The position numbers and the translations under genes were made by a program. This document shows, one piece after another, positions 26,675 through 35,482 of a DNA stretch of 64,000 bases. This stretch comes from Paraburkholderia ultramafica (GTDB lineage Bacteria > Pseudomonadota > Gammaproteobacteria > Burkholderiales > Burkholderiaceae), in assembly GCF_902859915.1 (NCBI RefSeq), contig NZ_CADIKK010000002.1, positions 124,001 through 188,000 on the forward strand, in the 5' to 3' direction. Numbering within the stretch: the first letter of the stretch is position 1; every line of letters begins with the position of its first letter. Below the pieces are notes generated by a model that was given only the letters and a program-made list of their open reading frames with translations, searched no databases and was not told the DNA's origin.

Positions 26675-27883
26675 ATGACCACGCGCGCAGGATGGATCTC
26701 TCGCCTTACGGTGTCGACGGTGTGCTCGCTTGCCGCGCTGGGCGCGAGCGCACAGCAGACCATCAAGATCGGCGAGATCAACAGCTACAAGGCGCAGCCC
26801 GCCTTTCTCGGGCCTTACAAGAACGGCTGGAATCTCGCGCTCGAACAGGTCAATGCGGCGGGCGGCGTGCTCGGCAAGCAGCTCGAAGTGGTCTCGCGCG
26901 ACGACAACGCCAATCCTGGCGACACGATCCGCGTCGCGCAGGAACTGATCGCGCGCGAGCAGGTGCAGTTGCTGTTCGGCGGGTTCCTGTCGAACACCGG
27001 CCTCGCGCTGACCGACTTCGCGAAGCAGAAGAAGATTTTCTTCCTCGCCGCCGAACCGTTGACCGACAAGATCGTCTGGGCCGACGGCAACAAATACACG
27101 TACCGTCTGCGTCCTTCCACCTACATGCAGGTGGCGATGCTGGTGCCGGAAGCGGCCAGGCTGAAGAAGAAGCGCTGGGCGCTGGTGTATCCGAACTACG
27201 AGTACGGACAGTCCGCGGCGGCGACGTTCAAGAAGCTGCTGAGCGCTGCGCAGCCGGACGTGCAGTTTGTCGCCGAACAGGCGACGCCGCTCGGCAACGT
27301 CGACGCGGGCGCGGTGACCCAGGCGATCGCCGATGCGAAGCCGGATGCGATCTTCAACGTGCTGTTCAGCGCGGATCTGGGCAAGTTCGTGCGTGAGGGC
27401 AATACGCGGGGTCTGTTCAAGGATCGCAGCGTGGTGTCGCTGCTGACCGGCGAGCCGGACTATCTCGACCCGTTGGGTGCGGAAGCGCCGGCCGGCTGGA
27501 TCGTGACGGGCTACCCGTGGTATTCGATCGATACGGCGGCGAACAAGAAGTTCGTCGAAGCGTATCAGGCCAAATATCACGACTATCCGCGGCTGGGCTC
27601 GGTGGTGGGGTACTCGGCGCTGATGTCGATTGCGGACGGCATCAAGAAGGCCGGCTCGGTCGATTCGGACAAGCTTGCCACCGCCTTCAAGGGCCTCAAT
27701 GTGCAAACGCCGTTCGGGCCGATCACCTATCGCGCGCAGGACAATCAGTCGACCATGGGCGCGTATGTCGGCGTGACGGCGTTGAAGGACGGCAAGGGCG
27801 TGATGACGTCGTACCGGTATATCGACGGCGCGAGCGTTCAGCCGTCGGATGCCGAGGTCAAGAAGCTGCGGCCTGCTGATTGA
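26675..27883 (+). CDS. Periplasmic branched-chain-type substrate-binding protein
   Basis: 402 residues with a Sec signal peptide ending Gly-Ala-Ser-Ala-Gln. The mature protein begins TIKIGEINSYKAQPAFLGPY and has the LivJ-like pattern: VNAAGGVLGKQLEVVSRDDN, then LIAREQVQLLFGGFLSNTG. The start at 26675 follows CGGAGAA. It delivers the solute to the permease encoded upstream. Its place as the last gene of the operon, with its own 190-bp leader, may allow extra expression, as is usual for binding proteins. Confidence 0.9.
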   Translation: MTTRAGWISRLTVSTVCSLAALGASAQQTIKIGEINSYKAQPAFLGPYKNGWNLALEQVNAAGGVLGKQLEVVSRDDNANPGDTIRVAQELIAREQVQLLFGGFLSNTGLALTDFAKQKKIFFLAAEPLTDKIVWADGNKYTYRLRPSTYMQVAMLVPEAARLKKKRWALVYPNYEYGQSAAATFKKLLSAAQPDVQFVAEQATPLGNVDAGAVTQAIADAKPDAIFNVLFSADLGKFVREGNTRGLFKDRSVVSLLTGEPDYLDPLGAEAPAGWIVTGYPWYSIDTAANKKFVEAYQAKYHDYPRLGSVVGYSALMSIADGIKKAGSVDSDKLATAFKGLNVQTPFGPITYRAQDNQSTMGAYVGVTALKDGKGVMTSYRYIDGASVQPSDAEVKKLRPAD

Positions 27884-27938
27884 GCGGATCGAGCGCTTTG
27901 CGTGAGCGGCGCGTTATCTGGTTCGTGTCTTCGAGTCT

Positions 27939-27971
27939 GCACGCTGGTGGCATCCGACGCCGCCAGCGTGC
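27939..27971 (+). terminator. Hairpin after the ABC transporter operon
   Basis: GCACGCTGG pairs with CCAGCGTGC around a 15-base loop, about 55 bp after the binding-protein stop. No T-run follows, so termination strength is uncertain. Confidence 0.5.
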
Positions 27972-28004
27972 GGAAAACAAGTCTGCTGCCAAAGACACGG
28001 ACGG

Positions 28005-28256
28005 CTACTCCTCCGCGTCGTGCTCGATGACAAAGCGCCTCAGATAAGCGAGCACGGCGGCTTCGACCGCGCGATGATCGGCGGTGCTCCTGGAGCCCGC
28101 ATTCTCCTCATCGCCGAACAGGGTGGATGGCGCGTTGTGTACATCCACTTCCTGGCCTTCACGAAATACGCGAATCTCGTGAACGTCTTCCGCGTATTCG
28201 GCGATCCAGTGCACGCCTTCGATATGCGCACCCGCGCGAACGGTAGGTATCTTCAT
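28005..28256 (-). CDS. Small hypothetical protein (83 residues)
   Basis: The ATG at 28256 is preceded by GGGAGA about 7 bp upstream, which supports this start over the longer Arg/Pro-rich frame that begins at 28613. The protein reads MKIPTVRAGAHIEGVHWIAE with a short EDVHEIRVFREGQEVDVHN strand pair and an acidic C-terminus (VIEHDAEE). No signal peptide or membrane segment. I do not recognise a family. It is transcribed alone, divergent from the DUF6496 gene. Confidence 0.62.
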   Translation of the reverse strand: MKIPTVRAGAHIEGVHWIAEYAEDVHEIRVFREGQEVDVHNAPSTLFGDEENAGSRSTADHRAVEAAVLAYLRRFVIEHDAEE

Positions 28257-28560
28257 GGACGTCTCCCGTCGGGCTGGACCACGGCGCCAACCCTTGCCAA
28301 CACCATACCCCGTCCCGCTGACGGGCGCGAGCCCCGCCGGGTAATTCACCGACGTTGCGCGGCGATTCGGGCGCTTTGGCGAATTGACATCGGCGGCCGG
28401 CCCGCGCTCCACCGTGCCGTGCGCGGGCGCGCAAATGCGCGAAACCGCCCTGCGGACGGCGCTTCGCGGTGGCGTCACGCGCCGCTGGCCGCGTCCGCAG
28501 AGCCATTCCGGCACAGCTGTTGCTGCATCACACAGGCCACAGCCAAACTGGAGAACCGTC

Positions 28561-28839
28561 ATGCCCGAACAGAAAACCCTCAAGCGTGCCGCGGCGGATA
28601 AACGCGCCGGCAAGTCAGCGAGTACTCAGGCGGGAGAATTCGTCAAGGAGCAGGTCGACAAGGTGCGCGCCGGCAAGCACGGCGTCAGGTCAGCGAGGCA
28701 GGCGATTGCGATCGGCCTGTCGGAAGCACGCCGCGCGGGTGTGGCCGTGAAGTTACCGAAGAAAGGCACAACCAGCGAAGCGACCCGCAAGAAAGCGGAG
28801 AAGGACAGCGCCGCCGGCCAGCACAAGAGCACGGCGTGA
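28561..28839 (+). CDS. DUF6496-type basic protein, cut short by an in-frame stop
   Basis: 92 residues, Lys/Arg/Ala-rich: MPEQKTLKRAAADKRAGKSA, then GEFVKEQVDKVRAGKHGVRS, QAIAIGLSEARRAGV and a Lys-rich end. This matches a family of small DNA-binding-like proteins that I know as DUF6496. Family members usually continue with a histone-H1-like Ala/Lys tail. Here a TGA at 28837 ends the frame, yet the same frame runs on with exactly such a tail to 29085 (separate entry). The truncated form may still function. A GGAG lies 8-11 bp before the ATG. Confidence 0.75.
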   Translation: MPEQKTLKRAAADKRAGKSASTQAGEFVKEQVDKVRAGKHGVRSARQAIAIGLSEARRAGVAVKLPKKGTTSEATRKKAEKDSAAGQHKSTA

Positions 28840-29085
28840 AAGAGCGCGGGCACGGAGTCGACCGCAAAGCGTTCGCGCGCCCCGACCAATGCGTTGAAGC
28901 GGGAGAGCAGCGCCGGTGCATCGCCGGCGGCGATGTCGAAGCAGGCGAAGTCGGCGGCGGCCAAGCGCCCGGCGGCCAGCCGTTCTGCGGCGGCGAAGAA
29001 AGCTGCCGCGACGAAGGGCGCGGCGGGTCGCTCAGCGGCTGCAAAAAAGGCGGCGCATACGCGGGCCTCGCGCGCGCATCACTGA
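28840..29085 (+). pseudogene. Severed H1-like tail of the DUF6496 gene
   Basis: In the same frame as the upstream gene, after its TGA, the sequence encodes KSAGTESTAKRSRAPTNALK and then an Ala/Lys-rich repeat (AKSAAAKRPAASRSAAAKKA) ending THRASRAHH-like. The TNALKRE segment and the repeated AAKKAA units fit the C-terminal half of full-length family members. A single TGA thus splits one gene, or is read through. No ribosome site favours restart. Confidence 0.65.
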
Positions 29086-29162
29086 TGCTTGCTCCGGCGT
29101 GGGTGCGGAGCTTGCGCGTTCTTCGGCAAACCTGCGCGTACGTCCCAAACACGTGCTAAACA

Positions 29163-29194
29163 AAAGCGGCGCATGCAAACGCATACGCCGCTTT
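29163..29194 (-). terminator. Intrinsic terminator of the aminotransferase gene
   Basis: AAAGCGGCG and CGCCGCTTT flank a 14-base loop. On the minus strand the stem ends in TTTTGTTTA, as expected for termination 23 bp after the aminotransferase stop. Confidence 0.75.
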
Positions 29195-29216
29195 CGTTCG
29201 AGCGTGGCTGTTACGG

Positions 29217-30545
29217 TTACTGCACGGTCGCCAGCACGTCGCCCACGGTCTTGAAGATGTGCGCGATCTGCTCTTCGTTGATGATGAGCGGCGGCGAAAA
29301 CGCGAGGATGTCGCCCGTGAACCGCACCAGCACACCTGCCTCGAAGCATTTGACGAACGCTTCATAAGCCCGCGCGCCCGGTGCGCCGTCGCGCGACTCG
29401 AGTTCCACGCCGGCGATCATGCCGAGGTTGCGCACGTCCTTCACGTGCTTGGCGCCGCGCAGCGAGTGGGCGGCGGCTTCGAACGTCGGCGCCAGCGTGG
29501 CCGCGCGCTCGAACAGGCCTTCGCGTCGATACAGGTCGAGCGTCGCCACCGCGGCGGCGGCTGCGGCCGGGTGCGCCGAATACGTGTAGCCGTGGAACAG
29601 CTCGATCGCGCCTTGCGCGCCGCTGTTGACGATCGTGTCGTGGATCGTGCGGCTCGCCGCGACCGCGCCCATCGGGATCGACGCGTTGTTGATGGCCTTC
29701 GCCATCGTGATCAGGTCCGGCGTGACGCCGAAGTACTCGCTCGCGGTGGCCTTGCCGACGCGGCCGAAACCGGTAATCACTTCGTCGAAAATCAGCAGGA
29801 TGCCGTGCTTCGTGCAGATCTCGCGCAGCTTCTGCAGATAGCCTTGCGGCGGAATCAGCACGCCGGTCGAGCCGGCCACCGGTTCGACGATCACCGCGGC
29901 GATCGTCGACGCATCGTGCAGTGTGACGATGCGCTCGAGTTCCTCGGCCAGGTGCGCGCCCCACGCGGGCTGGCCCTTCGAGAACGCGTTGTGTTCGAGA
30001 TTGTGCGTGTGCGGCAGATGATCGACCGCCGGCAGCAGCGCGCCGGAGAAGGTCTTGCGATTCAGCGCGATGCCGCCGACCGAGATGCCGCCGAAGCCCA
30101 CGCCGTGATAGCCGCGCTCGCGGCCGATCAACCGGGTGCGCTGCCCTTCGCCGCGCGAACGGTGGTACGCGAGCGCGATTTTCAGCGCGGTGTCGACCGA
30201 CTCGGAACCCGAGTTCGTGAAGAAGATGCGGTCGAGGCCGGCCGGCATCAGCTCGGCGACTTTGGTGGCCGCTTCGAAGGCGAGCGGGTGGCCCATCTGG
30301 AAGGTCGGCGCGAAGTCGAGCGTCGAGAGTTGCTGGGTGATTGCGGCGACGATCTCATCGCGGCCGTGGCCCGCGTTCACACACCACAGACCCGCGCAGC
30401 CGTCGAGCACCTCGCGCCCGTCGGTGCTGCGGTAGTACATGCCCTTGGCCGATTCCAGCAGGCGCGGCGCGGCCTTGAACTGACGGTTGGCGGTGAAGGG
30501 CATCCAGAAGGACGACAGGTCGTCGATGACGGGGCGCGAAGTCAT
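29217..30545 (-). CDS. Class-III omega-amino acid:pyruvate aminotransferase
   Basis: 442 residues of the class-III PLP aminotransferase family. GSESVDTALKIALAYHR binds the cofactor phosphate region, IVEPVAGSTGV and LLIFDEVITGFGR give the Asp that contacts the pyridine, and K in TMAKAINNASIPMG forms the Schiff base. The N-terminal LDDLSSFWMPFTANRQFK-like segment (here VIDDLSSFWMPFTANR) is typical of beta-alanine/omega-amino acid:pyruvate aminotransferases. A divergent MocR regulator starts 235 bp away and probably controls it. The amine substrate (beta-alanine, putrescine-derived, or other) is not fixed. Confidence 0.9.
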   Translation of the reverse strand: MTSRPVIDDLSSFWMPFTANRQFKAAPRLLESAKGMYYRSTDGREVLDGCAGLWCVNAGHGRDEIVAAITQQLSTLDFAPTFQMGHPLAFEAATKVAELMPAGLDRIFFTNSGSESVDTALKIALAYHRSRGEGQRTRLIGRERGYHGVGFGGISVGGIALNRKTFSGALLPAVDHLPHTHNLEHNAFSKGQPAWGAHLAEELERIVTLHDASTIAAVIVEPVAGSTGVLIPPQGYLQKLREICTKHGILLIFDEVITGFGRVGKATASEYFGVTPDLITMAKAINNASIPMGAVAASRTIHDTIVNSGAQGAIELFHGYTYSAHPAAAAAAVATLDLYRREGLFERAATLAPTFEAAAHSLRGAKHVKDVRNLGMIAGVELESRDGAPGARAYEAFVKCFEAGVLVRFTGDILAFSPPLIINEEQIAHIFKTVGDVLATVQ

Positions 30546-30654
30546 GTGGTTATCTCCTCGAAGTGGTCCCCCAAGGGGACTTCCTTCGGGGCGTAGCGAA
30601 ACTGTAGCGTTCGCGGTTTAATGACGGCATAAACAGTTGACGCGGTGTGGTGCT

Positions 30655-30685
30655 AACTGTGTTGGTGGATTGGCGCCAACTGTGT
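30655..30685 (+). promoter_or_regulatory. Direct repeats in the aminotransferase-mocR divergent promoter
   Basis: AACTGTGT occurs at 30655 and again at 30678, 23 bp apart, each within a longer similar block (GC-AACTGTGT-G-TGG). A reversed copy of the core (CAGTT) lies at 30634. MocR regulators usually bind two direct repeats in the divergent intergenic region, so this is the likely operator. Confidence 0.5.
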
Positions 30686-30780
30686 CGATGGACTTCGTAC
30701 GCCGACCGGCGGGTTGTCCGGCGCCTCACCACCTGGCCGCTTGCCGCGGTCCGCTTCTACGCCTTGATTTCGCCCTGACC

Positions 30781-32196
30781 ATGATCGAACTAGAACTTGA
30801 GCGCGACCGACGCGCCGCTCCGACGCTCGTCGAGCAGGTGGTGCAAGGCTTCGCGCGCGCCATCGAAGCGCAGTCGCTGCGCGCGGGCGCGTTGTTGCCG
30901 TCGGTGCGGCAGCTCGCGCAAAGCCATGAACTGAGCACGTTCACGGTCACCGAGGCGTACAACCGTTTGGTGTCGATGGGCCTCGTGGTCGCGCGGCGCG
31001 GCTCCGGCTATCGCGTGGCCGCGCGCGCGCCGTCCACGCGCGCCACCGTCACCGACTGGCAGCCGCCGAGCCTCACGGCGACCTGGCTGCTATCCGACGT
31101 GTTCGCCGATCATTCGGTGCCGATCAAGGCGGGCGGCGGCTGGCTGCCAAACGAATGGATCAACGAGACCGGCTTGCAGCACGCGTTGCGCGCGATCAGC
31201 CGGGTGCCGGCGGCGCGGCTTGGCGACTATGGGCATCCGTACGGGTTCGCACCGTTGCGCGAGCGGATCGCCGAACAGCTCGACCGGCGCGGGCTGCCCG
31301 TCGACGTCTCCAATGTGCTGCTCACGCAGGGCGCGACCCAGGGGCTGGATCTGATCGTGCGCACCTTGCTGCGTGCGGGCGACGTGGTGATCGTCGAAGA
31401 TCCCGGCTATTGCAACCTGCTGCAGATTCTCAAGCTGGCCGGACTGGTCGTGCACGGCGTGCCGCGTACGCCGGCGGGTGTCGATACGGATGTGCTCGAA
31501 GCGCTGGTCGCGCAGCACAAACCGAAGGCGATCTTCGTCAACACCACGCTGCAGAATCCGACCGGCGCGACCTTTGGCATGTCGGCGGCGTTCCGTTTGC
31601 TGCAGATCGCCGAGCGTCAGCGCATGTGGGTGATCGAGGACGACGTGAGCCGCGAACTCGCGCCGTCCGGCGCGCCGCTGTTCGCCGCGCTGGAGGGCTT
31701 GCAGCGGGTGCTGTATGTCGGCGGTTTTTCGAAGACGGTGACACCGGGGCTGCGTTGCGGCTATGTGGTCGCCGAGCAGGCGGTGTTGCGCGAACTGGCG
31801 CGCACCAAAATGGCGGTGGGCTTGACGTCGTCGGAAGCGATCGAGCGGATCGTCGACAAAGTGTTGCTCGAGGGGCGCTACGCGCGTCATGTCGAAGCGG
31901 TCAACGAGCGGCTCAAACTCGCGCACGCGAGCGTCGAAGAGCGGCTCGATGCGCTCGGTCTCGAGGTGTTTCATCGGCCGCGCGCGGGGCTCTTTCTGTG
32001 GGCGCGTTTGCCGATCGAAGCGGAGCGGGCCGGCGAAGTGGCGACGGCCGCGCTCACGCATGGCATCTGGCTCGCGCCGGGCTCCTACTTCCGCCCCGAC
32101 GATGCGCCGAGCGCCTGGTTCCGTTTCAACGCGCCGTACTCGACCGACGACGCGCTGTGGCGCTTCATCGAGCGAGTCGGGCAGGGGGCCTTATAG
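30781..32196 (+). CDS. MocR-family (GntR-HTH/aminotransferase-fold) regulator
   Basis: 471 residues from ATG at 30781. Residues 10-75 are a GntR winged helix (RAGALLPSVRQLAQSHELST, then VTEAYNRLVSMGLVVARRGSGY). The rest is a fold-type-I aminotransferase-like domain: LTQGATQGLDLIVR, VEDPGYCNLL, NTTLQNPTGA, DDVSRELA, and GGFSKTVTPGLRCGY with the PLP lysine. Such proteins use PLP as a sensor and do not catalyse transamination. The divergent arrangement with the omega-aminotransferase is the classical one, as in TauR and GabR systems. The upstream 48 codons in frame look non-coding. Confidence 0.92.
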   Translation: MIELELERDRRAAPTLVEQVVQGFARAIEAQSLRAGALLPSVRQLAQSHELSTFTVTEAYNRLVSMGLVVARRGSGYRVAARAPSTRATVTDWQPPSLTATWLLSDVFADHSVPIKAGGGWLPNEWINETGLQHALRAISRVPAARLGDYGHPYGFAPLRERIAEQLDRRGLPVDVSNVLLTQGATQGLDLIVRTLLRAGDVVIVEDPGYCNLLQILKLAGLVVHGVPRTPAGVDTDVLEALVAQHKPKAIFVNTTLQNPTGATFGMSAAFRLLQIAERQRMWVIEDDVSRELAPSGAPLFAALEGLQRVLYVGGFSKTVTPGLRCGYVVAEQAVLRELARTKMAVGLTSSEAIERIVDKVLLEGRYARHVEAVNERLKLAHASVEERLDALGLEVFHRPRAGLFLWARLPIEAERAGEVATAALTHGIWLAPGSYFRPDDAPSAWFRFNAPYSTDDALWRFIERVGQGAL

Positions 32197-32214
32197 GTTC
32201 GTTGGGTGCTTCGC

Positions 32215-32838
32215 TCAGGCGGCGCGGCCGAGCAGCTTCAGCGCGATCGGATACAGCGAGAACACCAGCAGCAACGCCATCGCCACATTGAAGATGCGCA
32301 ACCGCTTCGGGTCCGACAGCACCTGGCGCATCGCGGTGCCGAAGCCCGCCCACAGACAGATGCACGGAAAGCCGACCGCGTAGAAGATCACCGCCATCGC
32401 GACGGCGTTCATGCTGAAGTTATCGCTGAGGTGGAGCGTGGTGGCGGCGGTCAGCACCATCATCCATGCCTTCGGATTGACCCACTGGAACGCGATGGCT
32501 TCATGAAACCGCATCGGCCGGCGCTCGCCTTTTTTCACCTTCAACTCGCCCGACGTGCCGATTTTCCACGCGAGATACAGCAGGTAGGCGACGCTCGCGA
32601 CTTCGAGCACGGTGTACAGCACGGGGAAATGGACGAAGGCTTCACCGAGACCGATGCCGACCGACAGCATCAACAGCACGACGCCGAGACTGATGCCGGA
32701 CAGGTGGGGCAGCGTGCGGCGAAAGCCGAAGTTGACACCCGAGGCCAACAGCATCGTGTTGTTCGGACCGGGCGTGATGGTCGTGACGAGCGCGAACAGA
32801 ATGCCGGCGGGCAGCGCGCTGAGACTGAGGAAAGACAT
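32215..32838 (-). CDS. LysE/RhtB-family amino-acid exporter
   Basis: 207 residues, about six membrane spans. The N-terminal TITPGPNNTMLLASGVNFGF holds the family signature around the conserved Pro-Gly-Pro-Asn, and FQWVNPKAWMMVL is the second typical block. It exports amino acids or related solutes from the cytoplasm. The ATG at 32838 is chosen because the signature then sits at the expected distance from the N-terminus; the 12 extra residues from 32874 look spurious. It converges on the MocR gene, with 18 bp between the stops. Confidence 0.88.
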   Translation of the reverse strand: MSFLSLSALPAGILFALVTTITPGPNNTMLLASGVNFGFRRTLPHLSGISLGVVLLMLSVGIGLGEAFVHFPVLYTVLEVASVAYLLYLAWKIGTSGELKVKKGERRPMRFHEAIAFQWVNPKAWMMVLTAATTLHLSDNFSMNAVAMAVIFYAVGFPCICLWAGFGTAMRQVLSDPKRLRIFNVAMALLLVFSLYPIALKLLGRAA

Positions 32839-32890
32839 GATGGCTCCGGTGTCGGCGAGAGGACGATGGAGCACATTCTAGCGATGTGGG

Positions 32891-32932
32891 CCGGTACAGT
32901 ACCGGTACGGTTGGTGAGATGATGTCCGGTAC
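32891..32932. repeat. Three copies of CCGGTAC upstream of the LysE-type gene
   Basis: CCGGTAC occurs at 32891, 32902 and 32926. The first two form a perfect CCGGTAC-AGTACCGG style palindrome core. They lie 50-95 bp before the exporter start on its strand, which fits an operator of an unlinked regulator. Confidence 0.45.
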
Positions 32933-32939
32933 GGGTAAG

Positions 32940-33519
32940 CGGCGTGGGAGCCAAGCGTATTCACGATGGGCAAGCAACGCCAGTCCTCATTGCCTCTCGG
33001 GCCGTGGCAATGATGCCGCACGCCCGGCCACCCGGACCGCCTTTTGTCATTCCGCACCAGCGCTTCTTCCATTCCCCGTGTGATCGTAGAAAGCTTGATG
33101 GCAATCGGGCCAGGTCTTTAGACGTGCCCACGCGCTGGCCGCAATGGTGTTTGCCACGACTGCCACGAAGCATCCAGAAAAGGATGAGCTGTGCGTGTCA
33201 TCGACGACGGATCGAGACCGCACTCTTAGCCGTTTCACGCCGAGCATCCTCGCCAAAGCATAGTGGAGAAGCGACAAAAGACGGCGCCTGCGCAGGTTCT
33301 TTGACAATCTGAATCTTATAACCGTCATTCATGAAAGCAGTCCACTTCGACCCAGGTGGAGCGTGATGGCAGGACACTACGTAAAGGATTCCATAACAAC
33401 CAGGCCATCCGTTCGGAATCCGTATATAAGCGCGAACCGCTGGAGCCACTGCAGGTCGTCCGCAAAGACCGGCGATCACACGGGATCAAAGCAAGCGAAT
33501 TCTGACGGCGGAGGTTCCC
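32940..33519. other. Gene-poor stretch before the 507-residue membrane protein
   Basis: About 580 bp with lower GC than the flanks. Several open frames of 60-120 codons exist on both strands, but none has a ribosome site plus a plausible composition or motif. A GGAGGT at 33507-33512 belongs to the next gene. Confidence 0.4.
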
Positions 33520-35043
33520 ATGAATGCGACCAACGACGAAAAGCCGAGTTTGAACCTGAGAGACGATATCGCCCGCTGCGAGATCTGCATCTCGCTCGCA
33601 GCACGCGCAGGCGTGCGAATTCCCGAATACATCCTGCGCGCCGTGAAGAACGCGTACGCGGATCTGGAGGCAGGCAAGATCAGCCCCAAAAGAGAATCCG
33701 CGTTTTATCACGCGATGGCGTATATCGTGGCGAAAGCGCCTTATCCCAACGCGAAAGTAGCGGACGATCTGAAACGGTGCTCGGAGGTTGTGTCGCACGC
33801 GGGACTCAACGGCAAGAAGCTCGCGGAATCGGATGTCGATGCGCTCGCCGCCGCGCGCCAGGCGCAGAAGGATTTCACGTGGTCCGCCACGGTCGAAGTG
33901 CCGTTCTATGACGCGATGAGCCGTATCACCGAAGCCGTCGCGCCGGTCGTCGGCGAAACTGTCGGCGCCGAAGCGCGCAAAGGCGCGCGCAAAGCAATCA
34001 GGAATTATTCGCTCTCCGCGGCGGCGCTCACGTTGCTCGTGCTCGCGCTTTCGTGCCTGCTGTTCGCGATCAAGGAGATATCGGACGACATCAAGGTCGG
34101 GATCCAGAGCAACGACCCGATCTCCCTCGTGATGCACAACCAGTTGCAGGCTTATGACGCCGCGATCAAGAAGGCAAACGAGAATCCGACGCACGACGCG
34201 CTGGCGCAGGTGCAGAATTCGCCCGAAGCAGACGCGATCAAGGAAACTCTGCAGAAGTTCGCGACCAACAACCGTCAACTCTATTCCGACATTCAGCGAA
34301 CGGGGACCATCAGCAAGTTTTTCTTCTGGGTGCCGAATGCGCTGGGCGAGCGGCTCTTTGCGCTCTTCGGGGAAGATTGGGGAGACGACTGGGGCATCGT
34401 GAAAAAACAGTATGCGAAGAATTGCAGCAAGGCGGACATCGCAGGGTCCACCCTGCCTGCCTATTGGGAGTGCTCGACTGATTCCATGCGCGCCGCGCTG
34501 GAGATCGATCTGCCGCTGTTCAACATCGGCCTCTCCCCCGACAAGAAAACGGTGATTCCCGAAGACACGGTGAATCAGGGCTTTCAGAAGATCGCCCTCT
34601 ACCAGCAGATTCGCGCGACGGCGAAGTATGCGCAGGACAATATCCTGACCTTCGTCGGAATGACGACGGGCTTCGTGCTGCCCATCCTGTATGCATGGCT
34701 CGGCGCCACCGCCGCCATCCTGCGCAGGCTGCGCGACGACACCGCCGCGTGCCTCTTTCACCCGGAATATTCGAAAGTCGCCAATCGCTCGCATGTCACC
34801 ACAGCGGTGATCGTCGGCATCTCGATCGGGCTATTCAGCGACATCGTGCAGGAGGGAAAGACGCTGTCTCCACTGGCAATCGCGTTCATCGCCGGGTATG
34901 CATCGGACAAGTTCTTCCAGTTCCTGGATCGCCTCGTGGCGACGCTGTTTCCGTCGGACTCCAGCCGGGGACAGCAGTTAGCCGAGCACAAGGGCGAAAG
35001 CCAAACGCGCGCGGAAGGCACGCGGCGACCCGCGCAGTCTTGA
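33520..35043 (+). CDS. Unrecognised multi-domain membrane protein (507 residues)
   Basis: A strong GGAGGT 7 bp upstream fixes the start. Residues 1-160 are soluble and helical (DDIARCEICISLAARAGVRI, then KNAYADLEAGKISPKRESAF). One membrane span lies near 168-188 (LTLLVLALSCLLFAI). A large soluble section of about 180 residues follows, with two Cys (KNCSKAD, YWECSTD) and charged helices, then a C-terminal block of three hydrophobic segments from about residue 380 to 470 (GMTTGFVLPILYAWLGA; TAVIVGISIGLF; LAIAFIAGYASDKFFQFLD). The layout with a periplasmic middle part resembles a sensor or scaffold. I know no family for it, and it has no evident operon partner. Confidence 0.78.
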   Translation: MNATNDEKPSLNLRDDIARCEICISLAARAGVRIPEYILRAVKNAYADLEAGKISPKRESAFYHAMAYIVAKAPYPNAKVADDLKRCSEVVSHAGLNGKKLAESDVDALAAARQAQKDFTWSATVEVPFYDAMSRITEAVAPVVGETVGAEARKGARKAIRNYSLSAAALTLLVLALSCLLFAIKEISDDIKVGIQSNDPISLVMHNQLQAYDAAIKKANENPTHDALAQVQNSPEADAIKETLQKFATNNRQLYSDIQRTGTISKFFFWVPNALGERLFALFGEDWGDDWGIVKKQYAKNCSKADIAGSTLPAYWECSTDSMRAALEIDLPLFNIGLSPDKKTVIPEDTVNQGFQKIALYQQIRATAKYAQDNILTFVGMTTGFVLPILYAWLGATAAILRRLRDDTAACLFHPEYSKVANRSHVTTAVIVGISIGLFSDIVQEGKTLSPLAIAFIAGYASDKFFQFLDRLVATLFPSDSSRGQQLAEHKGESQTRAEGTRRPAQS

Positions 35044-35482
35044 GGAAATGTATGTCCGGCGGCGCGGGAGGATCGCAGTCGTGGGGGACGCGCGGGCTTG
35101 CATGGTGAACGAGTGTGCGTTCAATTGCGCGGCACGTCCACGAATCATCGGCAGCAACATGTCGGGCATCGCGCTCAGCTCTGCGAGCCGCTCAGAATCG
35201 CGAGGCTCGGGCAGTAGTGCGTCGCGCTAAGATACGCAGCCTGTTGCGAGCGAACGCCTGCGCTGCTCGAAGCTGGATGAATGGACTGCTGTGGCCGATG
35301 AAACGAGCCTCACCGCAATCTGCTTGATTTGCCTACTTCTCGAACGCCGAGAACCGCGCATCGGCCAGGTTGTCGAGTAAAAAAATCCTATTTTTGGCCG
35401 AACATTGATTCACTCTGCCATTGGCGATACCCTTAAATCGTTCGTGTTCGTCGAATGCTGGTCAACCGGAGACAACCGTTTC
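35044..35482. other. Intergenic region before the RNase-like lipoprotein gene
   Basis: About 440 bp without a convincing gene. AT-rich patches near 35380-35410 (TAAAAAAATCCTATTTTT) could hold the promoter of the next gene. Short open frames on both strands are Ser/Arg-rich and lack ribosome sites. Confidence 0.4.
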
